From: Rhizosaccharibacter radicis
GTDB lineage: Bacteria; Pseudomonadota; Alphaproteobacteria; Acetobacterales; Acetobacteraceae
Direction of reading: 5' to 3'
Assembly: GCA_024508355.1 (NCBI GenBank)
Contig: JAMZEJ010000007.1
Span: 186,001-250,000 of the forward strand
DNA: 64,000 bases
Positions 9,555 through 18,976 of this stretch are shown piece by piece. The translations under genes and the position numbers were made by a program. The notes beneath the pieces are model-generated. The model saw only the letters and a list, made by a program, of their open reading frames with translations. It was not told the origin of the DNA and made no database searches. The first letter of the stretch is position 1. Every line of letters begins with the position of its first letter.

Positions 9555-9711
9555 GAATGACCGGACGGACAGCGATCGCCTCGCCCTCACAGCGGCGATG
9601 CTGACGCTGCACTCTCGACATGACGGTCCTGATCGAGGAACGGGAACGGTGTCGGATCATTTCGCCAAGACGCCGGCGGCGTGCACGGGCCTCCGGAAAA
9701 GCCGTCCGCCG

Positions 9712-10617
9712 CTAGCCCGCGTGCGTCGCGCGGGCATATCGTATCGGCGGTATCCCGACATGGCGGCTGAAGGCCGTGCTGAACGTGCTCGCGGAGGCGT
9801 AGCCGACTTGCGCGGCGACATGCTCGATCGCCAGCTCCCGCGTGCGGAGCAGCCGCTTGGCGAGCGCCATGCGCCAGGTCAGCAGGTATTCGATCGGCGG
9901 CACTCCGACGATGCGGTTGAAGCGCGCGAAGAAGGCGGACCGGGACATCGCCGCCTCGGCGGCGAGATCGGCCACGGTCCAGCCGTGGGCCGGCCGCGCA
10001 TGCATGGCCCGCAGGGCGGATACCAGGCGGTCGTCCGATAGCCCCCGCGCGAGGCTCGGCACCGACAGGATGTCGGTCCCGCAGCGCAGTGCCTCGATGA
10101 GCAGCACCTCGAGCAGGCGCTCCAGCACCAGCTCCCGCGCCGGGCGGCCGTGGCGCGTCTCGTCCCCCACCAACTGCAGCAGCAGGGCAAGCCGCGGCTC
10201 GTCGCGGGCGACGATCATCCCCGGCAGCAACGACACGAGCAGGGTGGCGTCGGGCGAGGCGAAGCTGCAGACACCGACCTGCATCCTGAGATTGACCGGC
10301 TCGCCGGAGTCCCCGACCCGGAATCGCCCCTCGGCGATCTCCGTCGGTGTCATCCCGATCCCGTGCGGCGGCGCCTCGATGCTCTCGACGACATGGTCCC
10401 TGGTCACGGGCGACAGCACGAAATCGCCCTTGCGCACGATGATCGGCGGCCGGCCAGACGATACGACCCGACACTCGCCTTCCAGCACCGCGAAGAACAC
10501 CGGCTTGCCCTCGATGTCGCGGCGGAGGCGCCACCGGCCGGCATATTCGACGAGCTTGGAATAGCTGGCCGAAGGTTGGAGCAAGGTGACGATCTCAGCC
10601 AGCGGGTCGACGGTCAT
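9712..10617 (-). CDS. AraC family transcriptional regulator (cupin_6 type)
   Basis: A 301-residue regulator. The N-terminal half resembles the cupin_6 ligand domain (EYAGRWRLRRDIEGKPVFFA and a FVLSPVTRDH segment). The last 100 residues hold the two AraC helix-turn-helix units (WTVADLAAEAAMSRSAFFAR and the second helix ending in ASTFSTAFSRHVG). The ATG at 10617 (MTVDPLAEIV) was chosen over the one at 10671 because it fits the usual start of the family. It is divergent from the SDR gene at 10717 across 99 bases, an arrangement typical of a regulator and its target. Confidence 0.85.
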   Translation of the reverse strand: MTVDPLAEIVTLLQPSASYSKLVEYAGRWRLRRDIEGKPVFFAVLEGECRVVSSGRPPIIVRKGDFVLSPVTRDHVVESIEAPPHGIGMTPTEIAEGRFRVGDSGEPVNLRMQVGVCSFASPDATLLVSLLPGMIVARDEPRLALLLQLVGDETRHGRPARELVLERLLEVLLIEALRCGTDILSVPSLARGLSDDRLVSALRAMHARPAHGWTVADLAAEAAMSRSAFFARFNRIVGVPPIEYLLTWRMALAKRLLRTRELAIEHVAAQVGYASASTFSTAFSRHVGIPPIRYARATHAG

Positions 10618-10716
10618 GACAGGACGATCGCAAATGTATCGAGGACGGTCGACCATAGGCAGTCTCCCCATTCCCCGCCATATCTGGGTAACCGCCAGCC
10701 AACCCGGAGTGCTTTC

Positions 10717-11466
10717 ATGCCCACCGTTCTCATCACCGGTTGTTCCTCGGGCTTCGGCCTCGACACCGCGAAACTGTTTCTCGGGAAGGGGTGGAAGGTC
10801 GTTGCCACGATGCGTCAGCCCCGGACCGACATCCTGCCTGCATCCGATAACCTCATCGTTCTTCCGCTGGACGTCACCGATCGGGAAAGCATCGCGCGCG
10901 CTCTGGCGAAGGCCGGCGAGATCGACGTGCTGGTCAACAATGCGGGGTTCGGCGCCGCCGTGCCGATCGAGTTGATCGAGCCGGAAACGGCGCGTCAGCT
11001 GTTCGAGACCAACATGCTCGGCACGTTGTCAATGCTGCAGGCGGTCCTGCCGGGCTTCCGCGCGCGCCGCGGCGGCGTAGTGATCAACGTGACGTCCACG
11101 GTGACGCTCAGGCCACTGCCGCTGGTCAGCGTCTATCGCGCGAGCAAGGCGGCGGTGAACGCACTGACCGAGAGCCTCGCAATCGAGATGGAGCCGTTCG
11201 GCGTGCGCGTGCATATCGTGCTCCCCGGCCGTTCGCCGGAAACGAGCTTCGGCAACAACGCCCTGCCACATCTGCGCGGGCTCGATAATCCCGACTACAA
11301 GCCGCTGATCGAAGGCATGATCGCGCGTTTCAGGGACGATACCGGTCCGGTCACCTGTGCCGGAGACGTGGCTGCCGCTGTGTGGCGGGCGGCGACCGAC
11401 ACGCACGCGCCGCTCAGGATTCCGGCTGGCGAGGATGCGGTGCAGTGGATGGCCGAGGCTGGCTAG
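10717..11466 (+). CDS. SDR family oxidoreductase
   Basis: A 249-residue classical SDR. TGCSSGFG (7-14) is the cofactor motif and NNAG lies at 74-77. Ser127, Tyr140 and Lys144 form a complete active site. A Pro-Gly motif after the active site (LPGRSPETSF) resembles SDRs acting on small carbonyls or aldehydes. The start follows GGAGT by a few bases. The frame is open far upstream (to 10150), but that part is antisense to the AraC gene. It is likely controlled by that regulator. Confidence 0.87.
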   Translation: MPTVLITGCSSGFGLDTAKLFLGKGWKVVATMRQPRTDILPASDNLIVLPLDVTDRESIARALAKAGEIDVLVNNAGFGAAVPIELIEPETARQLFETNMLGTLSMLQAVLPGFRARRGGVVINVTSTVTLRPLPLVSVYRASKAAVNALTESLAIEMEPFGVRVHIVLPGRSPETSFGNNALPHLRGLDNPDYKPLIEGMIARFRDDTGPVTCAGDVAAAVWRAATDTHAPLRIPAGEDAVQWMAEAG

Positions 11467-12199
11467 ACTTGGCTCGGCGAAGCGAATGGCTTCTCCTGCC
11501 GAAGAACAGTTGTCGCTCCACGTCTCGCCATTGACTGAGGCACGAAAACGGCCGGGTATGTGTTCCTCCCGACAAGCTCCGCGTAAAACAGCGGGCGCGA
11601 TGAACTCGTCCTCGTCCGGATCAGATCCCGGCTACTCGACTTGTTGCTGGAGATAGGGCCGATCACCACCAGGAGCGCAAGGATGCCCTCGGTGCTATCC
11701 TAGCTGGTCGGGCCGGAGGTGGCGGACGCGCTCAGCACGCTTGCGGACAGCCCGGCGACGATCTTGGCCTTCGTGCACAACGTAACGGGATGACCGCAAA
11801 GCCTGGTTGCTAAGGTGCAGCCGCCCGCGGATCTGGTAGAGACGGGGGGCTGCCGGCGTATGCGCAAGGCGGGATGAAGGCGGCTGACATGCTTGCCTCG
11901 TCTGCCAAGAAGCTATTTTCCATGCCACCCACGACCGCGTTGCTGAGGCGAAACCGGCGATCCGTTGAGAGTGAGCTGTCGAGCGGCATATCCATGGCGG
12001 CCGACAACCTGCCGGCCGGTTCATCACCCTTCAATCATGCCAATCTGAGGGCTGACATGCCAAGCTGAAGCTCGCGACCCGGAACATGACGGCGATGTCA
12101 ACCACGTCTGATGCGCGTGTGGGCTCCGACCGTGAGGTGGTGAACACGCAACTTGCGGGCGCCCTGGCGATGATGCCGAAAGTAGTGCTTCGCCATGCT
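11467..12199. other. Gene-free stretch
   Basis: No frame here gives a recognisable protein. Open frames on either strand are short and resemble no family I know. The region leads into an IS5 remnant and is probably decayed accessory DNA. Confidence 0.6.
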
Positions 12200-12639
12200 C
12201 CGGCCGTTGTCCCGAAGCTGCGGGGTTAGGGTAGCGGCGATGCGAACGGCGGGCGCCGTGCGGGCGTAGCGGTCATAACCGACGACGACGCGTTGGCAGT
12301 CCTCCAGCCGACCGACCGCATTTCCGCTGCGATGGCGTTGGCAGCCGCACGTCCGATTGCGGGACCCCAGCGTCTCCGACGCCTGTGCGGCGGGGATTAC
12401 CGGGCGATGGCGCGCGCGGCCAGTCCGATTCGGAACCAGCTGCTGTCGTAGCTGCGCTCGGTGAGCAGTCCGCATATCGACAGACGGACCGCCAGCCGCA
12501 GAACGGCATCGTGGGGGTCGGTGCGCTGTCCCGCCGTCGGCAGCATGACGACCGGCCTGCCGTGCCCCTCGCGGGTGGCTCCGCCCTCAAGGGATCGGCG
12601 GCGCTTCTCGGAGCAGGCGGACGTGGGTTGAGGAGACAT
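12200..12639 (-). pseudogene. IS5-family transposase remnant
   Basis: Read on the minus strand, one frame carries REGHGRPVVMLPTAGQRTDP and LLTERSYDSSWFRIGLAARAI, corresponding to the region around the second catalytic Asp. A second frame carries GNAVGRLEDCQRVVVGYDRY, which matches the segment after the final catalytic Glu. Start, first Asp region and end are absent. It is the last accessory scar before the flagellar genes. Confidence 0.65.
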
Positions 12640-12691
12640 TTTCCGGCCTCCGGGGCTGGTTGCCCGTCGAGGGTCATATCCCGAGCGTATC

Positions 12692-12701
12692 GGGGGGGGG
12701 G
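12692..12701. repeat. Homopolymer tract of 10 G
   Basis: Ten consecutive G residues between the IS5 remnant and fliL. As with the tract at 7565, it is non-coding and near a decayed mobile element. Confidence 0.75.
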
Positions 12702-12907
12702 CGGCGCTCCAAAATGGTTCACGAAAGGATCGACCGTCGGCTCGTCGTGTGGTCGCCGTGACGGTCGCCTTCGCTATCTTGTCGCAGGTTGTGGAACGCG
12801 GACCGGATGTGCGGCGTCGGTCAGGCCAGCGCTTCTACACCGATCATTAACCGGACCGGCCCCATCCTCGTGGCAGCGGACCAGGATGGTTCGGAGGAGC
12901 CCATCGG

Positions 12908-13387
12908 ATGAGCGACGAGTCGCCCGCACCCCCTGTGAAGCGATCGCGGCGCAAGCTCCTGCTGCTCTCGGGCGGCGGCCTGATATTGGTGCTGTGCTTG
13001 GCAGGGGGCGCCTGGTTCGCAGGCATCATACCTCACAGAAACGGTGGCCGAAACACGCGCGCGGTGCAGATCGTGGCGGAGAAACCGGTGCTGGTGGATC
13101 TTCCGGACGTGCTGGCCAATCTCGACACCGGGGGGCGTCGCACAAGCTTCATCAAGCTCAAGAGCAAGCTGCAGGTCGCGCATGCGGCGGACGTCGCTGC
13201 CGTGCAGGCCGACATGCCGCAGATCCTCGACCTGTTCCAAACCTATCTGCGCAGCACGCGCCCGGACGAGCTGCACGACGGGGAGGGGGTCTACCGACTG
13301 CGCGAAACCTTGATGGGCCGTCTGGATGGCCTGCTGGCGCCGGTGGAGGTTACCGACCTGCTGTTCACCGAGATGCTGATCCAATGA
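12908..13387 (+). CDS. fliL: Flagellar basal body-associated protein FliL
   Basis: A 159-residue inner-membrane protein that surrounds the stator and supports motor torque. It has a short basic cytosolic N-terminus, one membrane segment at about 17-40 and a periplasmic domain with the family pattern DLPDVLANLDTGGRRTSFIKLK and a helical end (LFTEMLIQ). Normal length. A GGAGGA lies about eleven bases before the ATG. Its TGA overlaps the ATG of fliM (ATGA), so the two are translationally coupled and it opens this flagellar operon. Confidence 0.93.
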   Translation: MSDESPAPPVKRSRRKLLLLSGGGLILVLCLAGGAWFAGIIPHRNGGRNTRAVQIVAEKPVLVDLPDVLANLDTGGRRTSFIKLKSKLQVAHAADVAAVQADMPQILDLFQTYLRSTRPDELHDGEGVYRLRETLMGRLDGLLAPVEVTDLLFTEMLIQ

Positions 13388-14493
13388 GCGGTCCCGACGA
13401 CGAGATCGCCGCCGCCTGGGCTGCGTCGCTCGGCGACGCGTCGATGATCGAGGGTGAATCATCGGATGCCGACGATGGTCTCCAGGCAGCCGACGGTGAC
13501 GCCGCCCGCGTCCTGAACCAGGCCGAGATCGACAGCCTGTTGGGCTTCGAGAAGAACAATGCCGGCGACGCCGACGCGAGCGGCATGCAGCGGATCATCA
13601 ACTCGGGACTCGTTTCGTACGAACGTCTTCCGATGCTGGAGATCGTGTTCGACAGGCTCGTGCGGATCATGTCCACCAGCCTGCGCAACTTCACCAACGA
13701 CAACGTAGAGGTGTCGATCGACAACGTGGCGTCCATGCGTTTCGGCGATTATCTGGACTCCGTTCCCCTGCCCGCGATGTTCGCCGTCTTCAAGGCCGAC
13801 GAGTGGGAGAACTACGGCCTGATGGTCATCGACTCCGCAATGATCTACTCGGTGGTGGACGTACTGCTCGGTGGACGCCGCGGAACAGCCGCCATGCGCA
13901 TCGAGGGTCGACCCTATACCACGATCGAGCGAACGTTGGTGGAGCGATTGATCCGAGTCGTCTTGCAGGATCTTTCTGCGAGTTTCGATCCGCTCTGCTC
14001 CATCTCCTTCCAGTTCGAACGATTGGAGGTGAACCCGCGCTTCGCGGCCATCTCTCGTCTATCCAACGCCACGGTTTTGGCACGCATGCGTGTCGACATG
14101 GAAGATCGTGGCGGTCGCATGGACCTGCTGCTGCCCTACGCCACGCTGGAACCGGTGCGCGAGCTGCTGCTGCAGCAGTTCATGGGCGAGAAATTCGGTC
14201 GGGACGCGATCTGGGAGACCCACTTGGCGGAAGAGCTCTGGAACACGGACATCGATCTCGACGTGGTGCTGGACGAACAGCCGATGCGCCTTTCCGATAT
14301 CATCGGCTTGCGACCCGGCAGCCAGATCATTCTGCGGCAGGGACGCGAAGCCCCGGTCCAGCTGCGCTGCGGGCCCGTGACTTTGTTCGAGGGAAGGGTT
14401 GGGCGCCGCAAGAACCACGTCGCGGTGCGAATCGACCAGGTCGTGTCCCGGCCGCCCAGCAGCCTGGACGGCGTGCCGGGACGGAGGAGTTGA
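13384..14493 (+). CDS. fliM: Flagellar motor switch protein FliM
   Basis: A 369-residue C-ring component that binds phosphorylated CheY and sets rotation sense. The CheY-P-binding peptide LNQAEIDSLLG is at about 44-54, followed by the middle CheC-like domain (RIMSTSLRNFTNDNVEVSI) and a C-terminal SpoA domain (RLSDIIGLRPGSQIILRQGR). The frame is open upstream to 12385, but the ATG at 13384, overlapping the fliL stop, gives the standard protein. No fliN follows directly; the next genes are DUF6468 and motE. Confidence 0.95.
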   Translation: MSGPDDEIAAAWAASLGDASMIEGESSDADDGLQAADGDAARVLNQAEIDSLLGFEKNNAGDADASGMQRIINSGLVSYERLPMLEIVFDRLVRIMSTSLRNFTNDNVEVSIDNVASMRFGDYLDSVPLPAMFAVFKADEWENYGLMVIDSAMIYSVVDVLLGGRRGTAAMRIEGRPYTTIERTLVERLIRVVLQDLSASFDPLCSISFQFERLEVNPRFAAISRLSNATVLARMRVDMEDRGGRMDLLLPYATLEPVRELLLQQFMGEKFGRDAIWETHLAEELWNTDIDLDVVLDEQPMRLSDIIGLRPGSQIILRQGREAPVQLRCGPVTLFEGRVGRRKNHVAVRIDQVVSRPPSSLDGVPGRRS

Positions 14494-14495
14494 GC

Positions 14496-15005
14496 ATGGA
14501 CACCAGCATGACCGGGCTCGATTGGGGCTTTCAGGCTGTTCTCGTGCTGCTGCTGTTGCTGACGATGGTGCACGCCATTCGGCTGGAACGGGCCCTTGGC
14601 GTGTTGCGCCGCGATCGTGCCGCACTGGAAGAACTCGTCGCCGGCTTCAATGAAAGCACCCGCCAGGCCGAGGATGGTATCGATCGCCTCCGGGCGGCGG
14701 CCGACGGCGCGGGGCGTCAGCTTGGGCGGCAGATCGATCTGGCCCGCAGTCTGAAGAACGACCTCGTGTTCCTGGGCGAACGCGGGGAGAAGATCGCTGA
14801 TCAGCTCGACAAGACCGTCCGTCGTTCCAAGATCGCCGAACCGGGCCGTTCGCAGCCCGAGCGCCGCGCCATGCGGGAAGAGGATGAGCCAGCTGCCCCG
14901 TCCCGGGGTGGGCCAGCCACGACGACATCTGGTTCCGATGAAGTGCCGCCCCCGCGCAGTCAGGCAGAACGGGACCTGATGCGTGCGCTGCGGCTGGCGC
15001 GGTGA
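14496..15005 (+). CDS. DUF6468 domain-containing protein (flagellar locus)
   Basis: A 169-residue protein with one N-terminal membrane segment (about 10-27) followed by a long coiled-coil helix (RLERALGVLRRDRAALEELV onward) and a disordered, Ser/Pro-rich end finishing RDLMRALRLAR. I recognise this as DUF6468, found next to fliM and motE in related alphaproteobacteria. Role not established; the position suggests a motor or export accessory. It starts two bases after the fliM stop. Confidence 0.75.
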   Translation: MDTSMTGLDWGFQAVLVLLLLLTMVHAIRLERALGVLRRDRAALEELVAGFNESTRQAEDGIDRLRAAADGAGRQLGRQIDLARSLKNDLVFLGERGEKIADQLDKTVRRSKIAEPGRSQPERRAMREEDEPAAPSRGGPATTTSGSDEVPPPRSQAERDLMRALRLAR

Positions 15006-15009
15006 CGCC

Positions 15010-15738
15010 ATGCTGAATCGTTTCCCCGGCCGACGCCTGCTGTTGTTCACCATCGTCGGCCTCATGTCGGTCTTGTCCCTGAGGGTGGCGGGGATGGTGC
15101 GGGAGGCGCAGGCTCTGGCCCAGCCATCGCGGAATACTTCTCCCGATGTCCCCGTGGCCGTGCCGCCCGGCGCCGCTGCGGCCAATCCGGATGTCCGTCA
15201 TCCACCCGCGGCACCCAGGCCCGCTGCCACCCCGGCCGTGGCGGCTGAGGCCACATCCAGACCCAGCGATCCGCCGAAGACGGATGCGGCACCTGCTTCC
15301 GATGCCGAGATTTCGCTGTTGCAGGAGCTGCGAAAGCGACGCGAATCGCTTGATGCTCGCCAGAAGCAGCTCGACGAGCGGGAAGCCCTGCTCCAGGCCT
15401 TGCAGCAGAAGCTCTCCTCGCGTGTGGACCAGCTCGCGTCCATCCAGGACGGCCTCGCCCGGCAGGACGCCGATCGCAAGCGGCAGGAACAGGACAACTG
15501 GAAGCGTCTGGTCACCGTCTACGAGGACATGAAGCCGAAGGACGCGGCCGCGATCTTCGACGTGCTCGACATCCATGTATTGCTCGAGGTGATCGGGCGT
15601 ATGAACGAGCGCAAGGCATCGGCGGCTCTCGCTGCGATGCAGCCTGAACGGGCGCGGCTGGTGACGCAGATGTTGGCGAAAAGGCGGAACGACGCGCCGA
15701 CCGCATCCACCGCGATTGCCGTTCAGGAGCCGGGATGA
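15010..15738 (+). CDS. motE: MotE family protein (flagellar motor chaperone)
   Basis: A 242-residue protein with an N-terminal signal anchor (about 8-28), a Pro/Ala-rich linker (40-95), a coiled coil (LLQELRKRRESLDARQKQLD onward) and a MgtE-N-like helical domain at about 165-225 (YEDMKPKDAAAIFDVLDIHV). This is the MotE architecture; in rhizobia MotE acts in the periplasm as a chaperone that stabilises MotC. The ATG at 15010 is four bases after the DUF6468 stop. Confidence 0.82.
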   Translation: MLNRFPGRRLLLFTIVGLMSVLSLRVAGMVREAQALAQPSRNTSPDVPVAVPPGAAAANPDVRHPPAAPRPAATPAVAAEATSRPSDPPKTDAAPASDAEISLLQELRKRRESLDARQKQLDEREALLQALQQKLSSRVDQLASIQDGLARQDADRKRQEQDNWKRLVTVYEDMKPKDAAAIFDVLDIHVLLEVIGRMNERKASAALAAMQPERARLVTQMLAKRRNDAPTASTAIAVQEPG

Positions 15739-15955
15739 TGATCTCTGCCCTGGCGAACGGCTATCCTCATCGCGGAGACGCACTCTGTCATAGCGAAGCC
15801 GAGGGAAGTGGGAATGTCAGCGTCGCCACGTCTCGCGTCGCGCTCTTTATGTACACTCTTCGCCGTCGACTCTTGTGCGCATATATGCATCCGGGTAGGG
15901 ACGCGAAACGGGTACGCGCGTCTTCCTCCTCGGTGCCGGATCTTCCGGGCTAGCA

Positions 15956-18832
15956 ATGACACGCCGCTTTGTCTTTGCTGGCCATATGCCGTCGTTGGTG
16001 TGGTTGGCCAGCGTTCTTTGCTGCGTGCTGAGCTTGGAGGCCAGGGCCGGCGCTAGAACGCTGCTGTTCGATCCCGGCGCGATGGTTGACGGGCAAAGCC
16101 GTCCGCCCGCGATGCCGTCCCGCACGCCAGCCAGAGTGCACGCCTCACGACGTCCTGGCGTGGTGGTCGCGAGACAAAGAGCCAGCCCCCTGGGTAGTGT
16201 TTCGCAGGATCTATCGCTGACGAGGAGGTCACCCGATCGCCCACCTGTCGGTGACGGCCAGTCCAAAATCGCGCTCGGAGCCATCATCCCACCGCCCCCT
16301 GCCACTCCTCAGCTGGCACGGGGAGATGATCGAGGCGATGTGGTGTCCGCCGAGGCGCTTCTGCACCGACTGCCGGGATCTTTGATTGCGGAAACCGTTT
16401 CGGGTGCTGCCAGCACTGACACTACGGCGCGCCTAGCACCGGCCCCCATGGCGCGCCCCCTCCAGTCCGCACCAAAGGTGGAAGCGGCCCAGACTTTGCC
16501 GTCGGTCGCTTACCCGGCGGTCATTCCGACTCCTCCCGCCGGCGTCGGCGCGGGCCCGGGAGCCGGGCTCGCCCTGCTGCTTCCCGCCGCCGGGGGGCAA
16601 CCCGCTTCGCTGCTGCTGCCGGCTGAGGAGCATACTGGCGCCGCCGGCTTCGTCACTGGGCGGAAGGTCGTTGTGGTGCTGGATGCCCCTCGACCTCTGG
16701 ATCTGGGCGCAGCGCTGGGGGACCCTACCTTCGCCGAAGCGCGCTTGACCATGCTGCCTGACGGAGTGGCCATGACCGTGCCACTACCTGCGGACCGGCA
16801 ACCTTTGTTGCGGCGCGTCGCCGGCGGCTGGTCGCTGAGCTGGACGCTACTCGGTCCCACGCCCGCGAAGGCGGCCATTGTCGGCTCCGACAACTCGGTG
16901 TTCCCGGTGCCTGACGCCGGCCGTGTACTGATCGTGGTGGACCCGGAGACCGGTAGCGATCTGCTTGTCGGTACGGTCCGCCGTGACTCGGTTCCGATGG
17001 AACAGTCGCGAAGAGGGGGTGGATTCATCGTTCGTCCGAGCGTCGCGGGCGTGGTGGTGGAGCGCCTTGCAGACGATGTTGGGATGAGGGCGACGCCCCA
17101 CGGTTTCGAGCTTACTCGCCCGTCGGATCGCGATGAGGACGGGCATGAGCGGAGAGGTAGCGATGGCCTTGGACGGATCAGCCATCTGGGGCTGGTGCCG
17201 GCTGGGGAGATCGAGCAGCGCCTTCGGTCATCGATCGCGGCCGCTGCTGCCGCCCCGACCTCCGAACGGCTGCTTCCGCGGCTGGATGCCGCTGAGGCTG
17301 CTTTGGGTCTCGGCGATGGAAGGCTCGCTCGTTCGATTGCCCGCGTGGCGGCGCAGGATGCTCCGTCAGCGCACGCATCTCAACGTCTGCGCTGGCTGTT
17401 GACCGCAAGTGCGGCCTTGGACGGCGCAGAGCCTGACGGCTGGGTGACGCGGGCACTACCCCCGGCGACCGACGACGAGCTGGCGGCGTGGGAGGCACTG
17501 GCAGCCCTGGCCATCCGGCCGACGCAGGTTGCTGCGGCCGCGGCACTCGCCGCGCGGATCGGTGTCGTGCTCGATTATCCGCAGCCGTTGCGCCAGGCGG
17601 CCATCGAGCGGATCCGGCTCGCCGCATATCGCGGATCGGGCGATGTGCGCCGCATCCTGGCTTCCGCGCTGCCCAATGATCCGGCGCTACGGATGATGAA
17701 GGTCTTGGACGAACCGGTGGGGTCGATCAGTCCCGCATTGTCGGCGAAAGAGGTGGCGACATGGGCGGTTGACCGGTCGCCCTTGCTGCGTGTGCTGGCG
17801 GCCGAAGCGGTTGCACGAGATTTGATCCACGATCCCGATCCGAGAGCCGCCGAGAAGCGCCTGGATGCGGCGCTGCTGGACGCGCGGATGATCGGCGCGG
17901 AGCACGATCTGCTGCTCCGGAAATTGGAACTCGAGCAGCAGGCCGGCCGGTGGCAGCAGGCGTTGCAGAGCTTCGATGCTGCCGCCGCCGAGACATCGAG
18001 CCTCTCGAACGGTCTTCGGGAGAAAGGCGTCTCCCTGCTGAAGGCCATGAACAGGGCGCTCATGGAGCAGCCCGCGTCCGCCGACGCCCGCCGGACGCTG
18101 CTGATGTCTCCCCTGATGACCGCGCATCTCGATCTGCTGCGGGGGCGTCCGGAAGAAGCCGGCCTTATCCGTGACTTGGCTTCCCGGTATGACGCGCTGG
18201 GACTGCCGAATCAGGCCGAGGCCTTGTATCGGCGCGCGCTTCCCTTGATCAACGACCCGACCGACCGCGCACCGCTCGGCCTGGCGATCGCGCGCCTGCA
18301 GCTCGATCGCGACGCGCCTGGAGAAGCCCTGGCTACGCTGGAAGCGACCGGAGGCGACGATCCGCACGCTCTTGGACGCGATCGACTTCTTCTGAAAGCG
18401 GCATGTCTCTTGCGCGCTGGGCGCATGTCCGAAGTCTCGTCGTCGCTTGAAGGCATATCGGGAGCGAACGCGGCGATGTTGCGTGCCGATGCTGCTGAGG
18501 CGGCCCATGATGCCGCCGGGGAGGGGCGTGCGCTCCGCGACGCGGCAGCAACACTCGTGCCTTCGGCCGGGCCGCTGAAGGGGGTGGCGGCCGAGCTGTT
18601 GCTGCGACGGGCCGGGGTCGCCGTGACGGCGCACGACGAGGAAGCGTTGCGAGAGCTGCGCGCCGTTGATGTGTCACGTTTCTCGGACCAATCCCGCCGC
18701 GCACTTTTTGCGACGCTTATCCGAGCGGCAGACCCTCATGCAGACGATCTTGCTCTGGAGTTGTCCCAGGCTCGGGGCGCCTTGAAACTGCTGGAACAGC
18801 CTCCCGCCCACTCCGGCGGGGCATCACGCTGA
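15956..18832 (+). CDS. Large exported helical-repeat protein of the flagellar locus
   Basis: A 958-residue protein of unknown function. An N-terminal hydrophobic stretch ending near LEARAG suggests a signal peptide. Residues about 45-200 are Pro/Ala-rich and likely disordered. Residues about 210-370 look beta-rich (VVVLDAPRPLDLGAALGDP, VLIVVDPETGSDLLVG). From about 420 to the end the sequence is helical with TPR-like pairs (LASRYDALGLPNQAEALYRR is one clear unit). It lies 217 bases after motE on the same strand, and similar position-linked TPR proteins occur in related flagellar loci. A periplasmic or assembly role is inference. The ribosome binding site is weak. Confidence 0.7.
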   Translation: MTRRFVFAGHMPSLVWLASVLCCVLSLEARAGARTLLFDPGAMVDGQSRPPAMPSRTPARVHASRRPGVVVARQRASPLGSVSQDLSLTRRSPDRPPVGDGQSKIALGAIIPPPPATPQLARGDDRGDVVSAEALLHRLPGSLIAETVSGAASTDTTARLAPAPMARPLQSAPKVEAAQTLPSVAYPAVIPTPPAGVGAGPGAGLALLLPAAGGQPASLLLPAEEHTGAAGFVTGRKVVVVLDAPRPLDLGAALGDPTFAEARLTMLPDGVAMTVPLPADRQPLLRRVAGGWSLSWTLLGPTPAKAAIVGSDNSVFPVPDAGRVLIVVDPETGSDLLVGTVRRDSVPMEQSRRGGGFIVRPSVAGVVVERLADDVGMRATPHGFELTRPSDRDEDGHERRGSDGLGRISHLGLVPAGEIEQRLRSSIAAAAAAPTSERLLPRLDAAEAALGLGDGRLARSIARVAAQDAPSAHASQRLRWLLTASAALDGAEPDGWVTRALPPATDDELAAWEALAALAIRPTQVAAAAALAARIGVVLDYPQPLRQAAIERIRLAAYRGSGDVRRILASALPNDPALRMMKVLDEPVGSISPALSAKEVATWAVDRSPLLRVLAAEAVARDLIHDPDPRAAEKRLDAALLDARMIGAEHDLLLRKLELEQQAGRWQQALQSFDAAAAETSSLSNGLREKGVSLLKAMNRALMEQPASADARRTLLMSPLMTAHLDLLRGRPEEAGLIRDLASRYDALGLPNQAEALYRRALPLINDPTDRAPLGLAIARLQLDRDAPGEALATLEATGGDDPHALGRDRLLLKAACLLRAGRMSEVSSSLEGISGANAAMLRADAAEAAHDAAGEGRALRDAAATLVPSAGPLKGVAAELLLRRAGVAVTAHDEEALRELRAVDVSRFSDQSRRALFATLIRAADPHADDLALELSQARGALKLLEQPPAHSGGASR

Positions 18833-18976
18833 AGAAAACGAGCCGCTTACAGCCGTTTTTGGGGACTGATAGCCTTTTTCGGCTTGCATCCTTGGGTCTG
18901 AGGACCTATTCCCCGCCCCCTTGGCCCAAGGGGGCGATCCCGCCCAACAGGCTATCTACTGGTTTGGGGGTACGTG
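18833..18976 (+). promoter_or_regulatory. speD leader with perfect GC-rich hairpin
   Basis: The 144 bases before speD contain a perfect 8-bp inverted repeat at 18915-18935 (GCCCCCTT, five-base loop, AAGGGGGC). Upstream is a second possible pairing of AGCCG (18850s) with CGGCT (18880s) around T-rich loops. The hairpin lacks a following T run, so it is not a classical terminator; it may be an attenuator or part of a structured leader. No known riboswitch is recognised. Confidence 0.45.

Noticed and set aside
12385..13383. Upstream extension of the fliM frame
   Set aside because: The extension runs through an IS remnant and fliL in another frame. FliM homologues start at the ATG overlapping the fliL stop.
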